From Capitulum mitella (lineage: Eukaryota > Arthropoda > Thecostraca > Pollicipedomorpha > Pollicipedidae), in contig CP099849.1 of assembly GCA_030062745.1 (NCBI GenBank), positions 18,832,144 to 18,896,143 of the forward strand: a DNA stretch of 64,000 nt. Reading direction: 5' to 3'. The notes under the pieces were generated by a model. That model saw nothing but the letters and a program-made list of their open reading frames with translations, did no database searches and had not been told where the DNA came from. The position numbers and the translations under genes are program-made. This document shows, piece by piece, positions 36,601 through 47,200 of this stretch; position 1 is the first letter of the stretch; each line of letters begins with the position of its first letter.

Positions 36601-36771
36601 TGGCTGAGCTCAGCGTCCGGACAATGCGTCAGCGGCGTCGGCAGACCCTCCCTGACGGCATCAGCATGTTTACATTGGCTTGTTTGGAAAATCAGCTGGG
36701 CGTGTTTCTTGTTTTTAGAACATTTTGCGGCTCTGCCTCACTCCAAAGAAAGTTAAATCTACTTTCCTAGT

Positions 36772-36955
36772 TGAGTTTCGGACCGGTTGAGTTCTCGACA
36801 GAGTTTCGGACCGGTTCAGACGTCTTGGCCAAAGTTTTGGACGGGTTCAGCCCTCCTTGGAGGAGTTTTGGATCACAGATCAGGCCTCATATAGTGAGTT
36901 TTGAATCGGTTCAGGCCTCATGTGCTGAGCTTTGGATCGGGTTAGTCCTCCCGGG
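36772..36955. repeat. ~34-bp minisatellite upstream of flippase exon 1
   Basis: Five to six imperfect units reading approximately GAGTTTTGGATCGGTTCAGGCCTC follow one another. They lie just upstream (in gene orientation) of the CpG-rich stretch around exon 1. Confidence 0.8.
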
Positions 36956-37122
36956 CTGACCTGGCCCAATGGGCCACGCCGCTGCGTTGGTCCAGCGGGC
37001 CGCTGATGCCTCGCTGGACAATTGACATGCCTTTCACACTCCGTCGTCATGAAAAAAATACATTCCAGCAGGGCCTGCAGCGCAACATGATTTGTGAAAC
37101 GAAAATGTAGTAGTCCAACAGC

Positions 37123-37124
<2 letters not shown>

Positions 37125-37194
<70 letters not shown>
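37125..37194. repeat. (TA)n microsatellite
   Basis: An uninterrupted run of about 70 bp upstream of the flippase gene. It creates spurious tyrosine-isoleucine reading frames on both strands. Confidence 0.97.
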
Positions 37195-37197
<3 letters not shown>

Positions 37198-39193
37198 TGT
37201 ATGCAGATGAGTGCCATGGTAAACATAAAAAACGTACCTACCGAAACATTAAACACTGGGCAGTAATTAACATGACCGGTAGAACGCTTCAGGAACATGT
37301 ATTGCACTGTGATTACTCATTATCATTTCAATCAGACTAATTTTAAATATACTGTTACTACGTATATTTATGGTCACTAAATACATACTCCGATACCCGT
37401 ACGCACTGTCTCGCATTCTACTCCTTGGCTAATTTTGGACATTGCGTAATTTTGTCCTGGCATAGAGCAGACATCGCTGGAGGAATTTTGGCGTGCTGCG
37501 CGGTCACACAACACGAGCTTCCGGTTACGGCGGTCCATTTTATCCGCAAAATGTTAACACTGAAATTTTATCCGCAAAATATCTGCCCTCGCTCTGTCGC
37601 TGTGCGGCAGTTACACGCCCTCTGTTCAGACGTTTCAAGGACTCAGAGCTATTTAATGGTCTCTAATTTCCCTTCAGGGACAGAGGCGATTTAGGAAAGT
37701 CGTATCTGAGAGTCGGCTGCAGGTGTTGCAGTTTCCACGGCTTATCGGATATCACGCTGGTTACTGTTCTTTGCAATGGTACATGTATGCAGTCCGCGAT
37801 AAGATTGGCTGAAACCTTTTTACTGCAGACATAATTCCCTTGATGATGTTGTTCCTCACGGCTACTTTTCGTTTGCAAATTCGTTTTGGGTTTTGATAAA
37901 GAGGTTAATCATTTCTTTTTATGAGGGACTCCAATCCGCCTGCTCACGATTTGGACCCCATTATAATTTCAGTTATCTCCTTCATAGTCGCTGCCCAAAG
38001 TTTCAGAATGCGGAAGAAAATGGCATGCCAAAAATGTTAGCTCCGTTGGCATTTTTGCAATGTTGTGCGCATCAGAAATAGTGTGAATAAACGTTTGGGA
38101 CAATAATTAAACAAATTTTATGGAAATTCCCCTTCAGGTGGATAATATCTACATCAATAACATCTAAACTAATCTCTGCATTTCAAACTTTGGTTCTTAG
38201 GATGGGGCTACCCCCACCAACAAACTTCCTTCGGCATCTCTAGAACAAAACTTGCTTCAAAAATACAACATCAAAAAACAGCAAAAAACATCCAGCTCCA
38301 AAGGTCATGTGACGTGGCTGTGAAGTTATTGAGTGCAAAGTACATGATAGAACACAAATGTTTTTGATGAGCTCTTGGATGCGATGGGCATGATAAGGCA
38401 TGATCGAAAATACAGTACAACCATGGTTATTCCACGAATTACTTCCTTTCCGTACTATCAGCAATTATATTGCACGGTTGGCAGGTTTAGACTCGTATTT
38501 TGCAGGTGGGACGGAATTTCAGGTGGGATCATTGGGTATAACAAACAAACTATTGCAACATATGACTTGCTTATTTCGGTCGTCCCTTTTTAAGCTCATG
38601 TACCATGCAAATTAACTCAACATAGGACCCGCGCGTGTATTCTAAACCCTCAGAATCGAGCACAGTCGTCCATAAGAAAGAAAACTCAGAATAGGTGTAA
38701 AGAAAGAACATGCAGGTTGCGTCACTCCGAAAACCTTCTCCAGCACAGGCGGGTTGACGCTGTTAAAGTCCGATTTACCCACAAAAGGCACTATCTCCCA
38801 CCACGGCATGATGTATACGCAAGTCTCTGAGTTAGCAGGTGGGCGCCGTGGTTGCGTGCCTGTTTCCAGAGTGTTGAGGTGATGTTTCGTTGTGGGCTCA
38901 ATGTGGTGGGATGTGGGATGTGGAATGGGCTTGATATGATAACAGGCTTAACGTGGATCGATGCTGAAGAGGTAACCCTCGCCAAACGTAAGGACCATCT
39001 CGGTAAACAGGGCTATTTACTCGTCTGTTGGGTCCTCGCATCACGCAGTCTGCCCCAGACTCAGGCCATTCCAAATGTACACATAAATTTCACAACAAAA
39101 CGCAGACGTAGCCACGAATCACCTCCCATCCCCGCCTGCGTCGCCACGAGTCGGCGACCTTTGGGAGCCCGCCGGCCGTTGACGCCGACTCAC

Positions 39194-39272
39194 CTGTGAC
39201 CGGAGCAGTCGGACCGGCGGCGCCCGCGGCTTCGACTGACGTCGCGCCGCCGACCGCGGCCGTATCGGCCAT
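39194..39272 (-). CDS. possible upstream first exon (low complexity)
   Basis: An ATG at 39272 (context GTCATGG) opens a frame of 26 codons rich in A, G and T, ending at a good donor (ACAG/GTGAGT, phase 1). It lies in CpG-dense DNA with a perfect ATGACGTCAT palindrome over the start. It would precede the flippase gene on the same strand, but its phase does not match the only plausible acceptor of exon 1, so an intermediate exon, a non-coding leader or a different gene would be needed. Confidence 0.3.
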
Positions 39273-39280
39273 GACGTCAT
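39271..39280. promoter_or_regulatory. perfect CRE palindrome over a candidate start codon
   Basis: ATGACGTCAT is a full CREB/ATF-type site and on the minus strand supplies the ATG of the candidate exon 39194-39272. It lies in CpG-dense DNA (about 39160-39420) consistent with a promoter. Function is inferred only from the motif. Confidence 0.35.
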
Positions 39281-41193
39281 ATCGCTGTGACTGAGCTGTA
39301 ATCGGGTGGGGCCGTCCGGCTGCCGGCGCGGAGCCCGACCTCGGCTCGGCGGGCTCTACGGGGAAACTCTGACGGCGCCGGCCGCGCGCGCGCGGGTATC
39401 GGTCGGCTGAAGGTCGAGTGCGTCGTGACGTTCGCCACGTGTCGCCGGACAGTACACTGCTCGTGGTCTCGGTGGCATCCGCTTTCTGTCTTGCGAGAAC
39501 TGTCGTCTCCTCTTCACGGAATGTGGAGTCATCACGAGCATTCCGAAGTTTAATGGTCAAGAAGCGTGGAAACGTCAAACGGCTCTCGCAGCAGTACACA
39601 ACTTGGACGGGTTCCCCTTCAGAGTACACATTTTGGAACGGAAGTTTGCCCGAAACCATCCAAATGGAGCCTTGCAAGATACCGCCGCAACCACGTCTTG
39701 TCGTCACCGCCCGGCTATGTGCGTGAATCAGGCTCGCTACGAACTCGAGGAGACCCTCTATCTTGTACAAACGCCGTAGCCAAGCGAGCACACGTTGCGG
39801 CAAATCGACAGGGCCACGTCATTTTTCACACGTGAATTCGCTAGTTGCCATGCGAGCGTCCTGCCGCGCCTGTTAGGGACGATAGACCGACTGCCTGGTG
39901 TCACGTTCTGCTGCGCCTGTCATGCACAATCATCCGATCCAGTGGTGATTTGTCCTCGCGCCTGTTCGGGACGATCAGCGGACTCCCTGTTGTCACGTCC
40001 TGCTGCGCCTGTCAGGCACGATGAGCTGACGCTTTGGTGCGTCGTTCTGCCTCGGGTGTCAGGCACGATCAGCCTGGTTTCTGGAGACCATTGCAAAATC
40101 GTCAGTATACCAAAAAGAAAGGTACTCAGCGGCGTGCGCAGTTTGTCATGGCGACTCCATGATTGGGAACCGGAGAAATAGGGGAAACACCAACGTCTCC
40201 CCATCCAGAAGACCGGCCGGACGTTCTGAGAGAAGACACTGGCCTTACCCTTGCCTGAGCTTTGCCAGCGTTTTGTAGAACAGGCCGTGCAATTGGCAGA
40301 TATGTCATGAAAGACGCGGTCTGAGAAGCCTTACGGTAGGATGTTAATGCGTTTATCATGGGACGTAGTGAAATACCATTTATTGTATGGCTGAGTATCG
40401 GTTTCATCATCTCACACCACAGACGTCACAGTCTCCCAAAGTCAGGCCTGCCTTGAAAGCCAGTCAGCAAAGGTTAATGAGAAACGTCAAGAGAGACAAT
40501 AAAAAACGTGGCCTTTAGAGCACATAACCTTATCTAGGCGCATAGTACATGAATTACCGGAAACGTTCCACGTGCACTGAAGCAGATTATTTTGGATTAA
40601 CCAGCCGGCATAACATGAAAGGTTTATGCAAACCAGGTGCCGCAGTCTTCACATTACCACGGATAAACGCCTTTACAGCGTAACCGGCCTTTCTGTGGCT
40701 TATCGAGGCTTTCAGATTCCACGAGTTCGGCTGCATCATGAGCAGATGATTTGATCGTGGTCACTGCTGTCGAAAGTATGACGTTCCAGTGGAGAAAACG
40801 GAGGCACTACAGGTACAGAGAAACGTGAGAGTGCTGATGCTGTGGACTAGTATCGATGTTCGCTATGCCCTCACGATAAAATATTGGCTATCAAGTGCAT
40901 CCAAATAAATGAAAACATCTGTAGCATGCACGCAAACAATAAAGTTGTTTAAACATTTCAGCGCGATGCTGAAAGCCAGGTCCGTTACTGCGTCGCAAGT
41001 TCCCAGGATGAGCGCACGATGGCCCTGCCAATCGTGATCGAGGCAGGAGGTGCCAGTTTGATTAAGCGTGAATGCACCACTGTGGCAAGCTAATCGCGAC
41101 GGTCCGCTGTACCGCAGCCGTGAAGAGCGTCAGATACAAGACTGTCCCAGGCTTGGGGATCGTGCCGTGCGATTGTGGCGAGGGCGGCTGCGT
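39281..41193. other. intergenic region between flippase and Costars genes
   Basis: 1.9 kb containing CpG-rich DNA to about 39420 and the 47-bp minisatellite. Should include the Costars 3' UTR at its right end; no polyadenylation signal was assigned. Confidence 0.6.
39866..40080. repeat. ~47-bp minisatellite
   Basis: CGCCTGT followed by (A/C)GG(G/C)ACGAT recurs at 39867, 39914, 39959 and 40006, with a weaker unit at about 40051; TGTCACGT(T/C)CTGCTG ends most units. It lies between the flippase and Costars genes. Confidence 0.8.
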
Positions 41194-41271
41194 TCAGTTC
41201 AGCCCCGATAGCTCCTGCCGGATCTTCTCAATCGGCTTCAGCAGCATGATGGGCTTGTTGTCGTCACGGAC
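41194..41271 (-). CDS. Costars gene last exon
   Basis: This exon starts after CTGTTTCAG and encodes VRDDNKPIMLLKP, the last strand of the domain, then IEKIRQELSGLN and TGA at 41194-41196. The tail past IMLL is longer than in ABRACL-type proteins. Confidence 0.88.
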   Translation of the reverse strand, partial: VRDDNKPIMLLKPIEKIRQELSGLN

Positions 41272-44200
41272 CTGAAACAGCCGACGCCCGGATGGAGGAT
41301 AAGCTGGTCAGTGTGTTCTCTGCATTGAAACGCAGCACCGTGCCAAACGTTTTTGCAAGGATGGAACGATATTTTGTAAGCCGGACAAGGGTATTTGGCT
41401 GGTCTAATGACAAACTGAAATGATTTCTAATTTGCATTCAGCAAACTTTATTTCACGATATAGTTCTGGTAGCGTCGGTTACGTTTGCGCAAAAATCCAG
41501 CGACGTGCAATGAAAGCATTCCTTATCGATGCAGGGAAATTTCGAGAGCGATAAGTATGCTTAAGTGCTGCGTACTACATTAAAATCTAATGAGAGGTTT
41601 GTAAACTTCTGATCAGTGAAACGCGTTTGATGTCAAGTCGTGTTGTAATGAAATCAAATCTTTGTTGAACAATATGAAAGTTTTTGACGTAGCACGCAGT
41701 TACACATTTTTCTTGTTGTTTGAAAACGACAAACTCCCATGAATATTCACATGCTGGGCAGAATTACAAGAACTTGACTGGGTATTGAGGGCATGAAACG
41801 TGATACACACACTTCCCTTTTCTGGAGGGTAGTCAGTGGCGTATTTAGAAAAAGACGAAGGAGAGAGGGTTAAGCAAACTCAGATGGGCACTATTTTTTA
41901 CGGACACCATTACATATACCGAGGAAAGCCTTCGCGTATTGGAAAATAAAAAAAATATGTGAGCCAGTAGTTTTATCCGTGGCCAGTTCTGACACATTTT
42001 TTTCTATGCGCTAAAAGTCTAAAAAATCATTTATCCCCACGTATTCTCCAGGACCTGAAAGAACACCACAAGGTTTGAAAGGCCCAAAGAAATGCCTTTC
42101 GCGCCACTAAGGTACAGTTTAAGGCCAGGGGCGTCCTTCCAGGCTTCGGGGACGCCGTTCCAAACCTCTGGCGCTCTTATAGTTACTGAGGATTCATGTG
42201 AAACAGGACACTCGATACCTCTTTGTTCATGGAAGCCTTCTTTTCAACCTCTGAGGCGGTCGTGAATCTCCCACGGAAGCTCTCCCTGAACTACATTTTA
42301 TGTACATACATGAGGCGCTGTTAGCACCATGTCAAGGCCATGTATGTTTTTATAATAGCTCATAAGAGTCCTTCGGCGTCCTATTACCAAGCAATCGTTA
42401 CCATCCCAAAGGATTCAAAAGTCTTCGGTGCCCAAGAGGAGGGCCATGGCCGAATGGTCCTCCCCATTTGGCCATCAATATGCCACTGGCGACATTAGTG
42501 CATGGATACCGATGTTCAGAATGAGCTTCATCGATGAGACTCCTGATGGGTGGAATCTGACCTGGTAGAGCATCTCTCCTTCGAAGTACACCAGTCCGTG
42601 TTTCCTCGCTTTGGCCAGGAGGTTAACGACCCTGTTGTTGATGACCGAATACACCTGGAAAATAAATCGATTAGCATGAATTGTTTTTTTACATTATTTG
42701 CATATTTCATAAATATTTCAGACGCAAAGTCTGCTCGGAAACAACAATTACGAGACGAAACAAAGAATTACATTGGCATTGTTGGAGCACCATTTTTCTG
42801 AGAACTTCAACAACATTGCATCAAATGCCAAACAAACGAGGAAAAAATGAGTGTGAAACATTTATGGAATTGACATTCTGAAACTTATTTAAGTCATTTT
42901 GCGCGCAATAATATATGTAATTTAAGCCACTGTTTTGCGTCGAAGTTCCCATTTTTCATTTGAAGCAAACCTCGATGGCTCGGGATTTGGTCCGTCATTA
43001 ACCCTCGCTCGACTGTGGGTCGCCGCCATGCACGCTGCACTGGCGGGGGGTTCACCGCCCCCTCTAACTCACGAACGGCTGGTCGCACGATAGAAATAAG
43101 CACACGACTGGAAAGCTCGTGACGAGTAGAGCTCGAAACTGGTCTCAATCTTTGGTTTCCGATAATATGCAAGCCATTTATGTCCTATACATGTTTTCTC
43201 ATAGCTGCCAGCATGAACCCAGAAACGACCTGAATCTCAAGGGCTGTGACTAATCAAGTCTGAATACAGGCACCAGCGGACCGGTAAAAGTCCGCAGATG
43301 CCGATACACGCCTAATTTCTCTGATTTCCTTAATCTGCGCACGACCGTCGGTCAGTTACGATCATACGCGACTGGGGGAGGGCAGTTGGCCGCCCACCCC
43401 CCTCTAACTCACGAGCGGTTGGTCTCACATGTTCGAAACGGACCGGCGGTCGTGCGCGGGTTAATATGTACACCGGAACGTCAGGTTAAAGACACAGTGA
43501 TTTTCGCAACGCTGCAAGGCGGGCGCCGCCGACAAAGGCGATATGAAATTAACTGGAACTAATTTTGGCGTTCTTTTTACGAAATATACCCTTATAAGTA
43601 GTGTTTATTGATTTTAGTGGTTCTTGGGATGATTTCTCATGCTTAAATTTTGGAAAATCCCATTAGTTATCAATCTGCACAGTTGTCGAAGCTTTATTCG
43701 CAAAAATCTCTTTATTCCCAAAATGTGTAATTTTTTAACTTTTTGAGCTCACTGGTATTAGTCGTAAATGTGCGAGCTAGTTCTTCCAGTTTCAACCAGA
43801 TCTGAGTCGTTCATCGCCGATTTTGATGGCAGTGCACTTTGATTCATGGCAATTATTCGTGACCTGACCTAAGATCAGTGGTCGGAGGTCATTGAAACTT
43901 TGCCCATTGACGGAAACTGGATGTCTGGATCTCCTCACACTCAAACTGTTTTCAAAAAATTTGGTCAGTTTTCGAAAAACGACGATTTATATTGAAAACG
44001 GGCTTGAAATTAGATCAATGACCCGGACATTTCCGAAAAACCTGAGATGGCAGGTTTGTTGATTTTACCAAAATCTCTCACCCGTGAAGTTTTGTTGTGA
44101 TACCATGTTTTGCAAAAAAGTTACAGGGCGCTAAACTTTTCTGGACATAGACCAACTTCACCTGATTTCAGTCAGGCACCTTACTTGACCTGAGGTCAGA

Positions 44201-47200
44201 AATTGGATACAAGGTGTAAAAATGATCAAGCAAAAGGTATACAAAGTTTCGTGGCGCTGTATTTCTTTTTTTCCTTGCAATCTCGGAAACCTCAAATGTG
44301 CCGTCAACTGCTCCCCCAGTCGGAGGCGGGTTAAAGAATGGTCATTCATTGATTTCGAAGATATAAAACATGTCTTTGCCACGGTCCTGTGAACGGCGTC
44401 CTACGCAGGTAGCCAACTCCCGATGTCGTCGTTTCTATTACTGTTGCATGGAGGAGGCATAGCAACTCGTTAGGTGCACTTTTCAGGATGGCTTGGCACC
44501 CCTGACTCAACCGACTTAAATCTTGACCACGCCGACGCCCGCGCTATCCCCACCGACTCCACCCAGAACGTAACGACGTCAACCCTGATGCCACAAACCC
44601 GCAGACGGACGTCACCTTCGACACGGACAATCACATTTACTCCAACGGCCAGCGATACGATAACATTTACCAGGACCAAATCCAACGGAATAGTGGTCAC
44701 GCGTATGCTACAAAAGCAAAAATGGTAAGTTTTCATTGCAATTTATAATTTATTATATATATAATAATATATATAATAATATATCTAATTATTTAATATA
44801 TTATTAATTTTTTTAATAATATATTAATAATTTATTATATATATATTAATATTATATATTATTTATTATATATTATATAAATATAAAATAAGGTAATAAT
44901 TTCATGTGCGGTCAATATGAAATAAATTACATAAAATTGTTGCTTTTTCCCATAAATTTTGTCACGTGCCATTGGCATATGACAAAATTTGGCATTTACA
45001 CCTCCTCCACGGGAAAGCCAGGATTTTCCTCGGGGAGAGGCAAATGTTCAACTTTGTCGTATGCCTGTGACATATGACAAAATTGGGTATTCCCCCCCCC
45101 CCATTGAGGGAAAATCCTGGTTCCATGCCTGTCTTTCATCCTCGATAAATTCAATCACTGTCCTTCGAAACCCACACCTTCCGGTGTCCAACACGAGCCA
45201 CTAAAATTTTTTCCCCTTTCTCGTGGCTTCGAGCAGTACCAAACTGATCGAAGAAGCGCTATCAGTTAACCAGTCAATCGTGGCCGTGGCCCAATTAACC
45301 TTCATTCGGACTCCATGGATCCTGAACCCACAGCCTAGCTCCATTAAACTTTGCCCTTATTTCGTCTGCCATCATCCCGGCATCGCAATAACTCAGATCA
45401 CATTGATTCTCAGCAGTGGCGGCGGATCGTATTTGATCATGGGGTGACAAAGCAAAATTTCGAGGCCCCGTGATCATTGAGAGGCTCCCTTACCTCCGAA
45501 GGACCCTCATGCCAAAAAAAGTCCATGTTTCACTTTATGGGAGTCGTATTTCGCCCGAGCGGGCGGGGTAAGTCCACGATCCAGGTGCGGCAAAGCTTGG
45601 TCCCACCGTGAACTCCTGACGTCCACAGCCAGACAACTGGTCGGAAGCCCAGGCAGCTGGCGCTGTGATAACGGAATCCAAGTCTAATTATCTTACGACT
45701 TGATAAAAAAAAATTAAGAAAACCCTTACATCACCTGCAAACATAATGCAATGCTCTTGCATTAATATATAACGACGTATAACACAATGATGTGTTTTAT
45801 ATGCTAAACTTACTTGGCCATAAGAGCCATTGTGTAAAGGAGCCTTCACAAACTAATACAATGTTAAAAATGAAGGATAACGCAAACAAATTAACCTCCG
45901 TTCTCGGATGGAAGTCTGGGTGCTCCCTAACATGGTCTAAACTCTGTCAGAAGCCTGCCGGGTCCATTCCGCGAGGCCCTTAAAAATTGTAAGTTCATGG
46001 TCTCTGGCCAGTTTTGGGTCCAACCTGTTCGAGGCCCCTATCAGAAGAAGCTGAGGCCCCTAACAAAGTAAGAGTCTAATGAACACGCATGCATGTGCCT
46101 ACTTCCTTGCCTGCATCGTTGAATTTTCCTTTCTTTTTTGGTGTATGGCGTGTTTGTCGCTTTTATCCTCATTTTCTTTTCTGATCAGTTTCTTACGTGG
46201 CCCTCCGGGATCATAAATGGGGGCAGAAACATAGCCTTACCCCAGACCCACCGCAACTGGGGGTCAGCTGTCCCCCTGGCCCCCCCCCCCCATTTCCGCC
46301 GCCCTTGATTCTCACCATCAGCACCACCTTTACCACCATCCCCACTACCCATTGATCTGGCCACTTCTCCCGTGAACCTCACAAGTCAAACGGGCTCCAA
46401 TGATCCTCACCCTGACTCCACAGGTTAGAGCTTCCTCCCCAAATCTGACCATGACTCATTGACCCTTGCCCTGACCCCCTAGTCGGATTCCATCAACTTC
46501 TCATTTAAGGCTGATTTCTTTTTAGACAAAGTAAAATATTTGGGCTTTTTTTGGTAGCCAATGTATATGGCATAAGTTTCGGAGACATCTAGCGACGCAT
46601 GGGATACGAAAAGTGCCGAGGACCTGACCCAAGGCCGGACACCTGAGCCCAGGAGGCCGTGTCCTAACTCACGAACAAGCAAGTACACATCAGAGCAGGA
46701 TAACTGTCATATGTCCTCGTGGTTTGACTCGAGACACGGTAGATTGAACCAATAATCCCGAACTTTTAAATTCAGGCCTGTCAGCATGGCCTAGCTGCAC
46801 TTTTTGATTTTTTTCTTTTTGAAGAGGAATGAATGGCTGCCGTCGCTAATTTAAGACGGTTTAGTACAATTAGTCCACAAAGGTGTTTTGTGTTGGTCTT
46901 TGCAGTATGTTTGTGGAGTGTCAGAAATTGTTTATTCCATTGTATCCTCTGAGAGGTAGACTTATGAGCTTAGTATTAGGGTAGCAATAATGAGAGGTAG
47001 TATGGAGACTGGAAGCCAGATCTGAGTTTTGATGTTCTGTTTTTAAAAGGGCTTTTGAGATACATCAGCTACATATGGCTGTCCCATATGATTCCATTCT
47101 AGTCATGTATGTTCAATATATCATCTGAAATGTATTACCTGTTGTGCCACTGGTACAACCTGTTCATATATTGTGTACAGTTTGCACTGCTTCATTGTAT

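Noticed and set aside
39090-39803. 237-residue minus-strand open frame
   Set aside because: The open frame spans the candidate exon 39194-39272 but most of it is GC-rich non-coding context without any domain; only the ATG-to-donor part was kept, at low confidence.
46185-46480. C-run and repeated CCCTGACCC sequence
   Set aside because: It looks like degraded low-complexity or MITE-like sequence; boundaries and family could not be supported.
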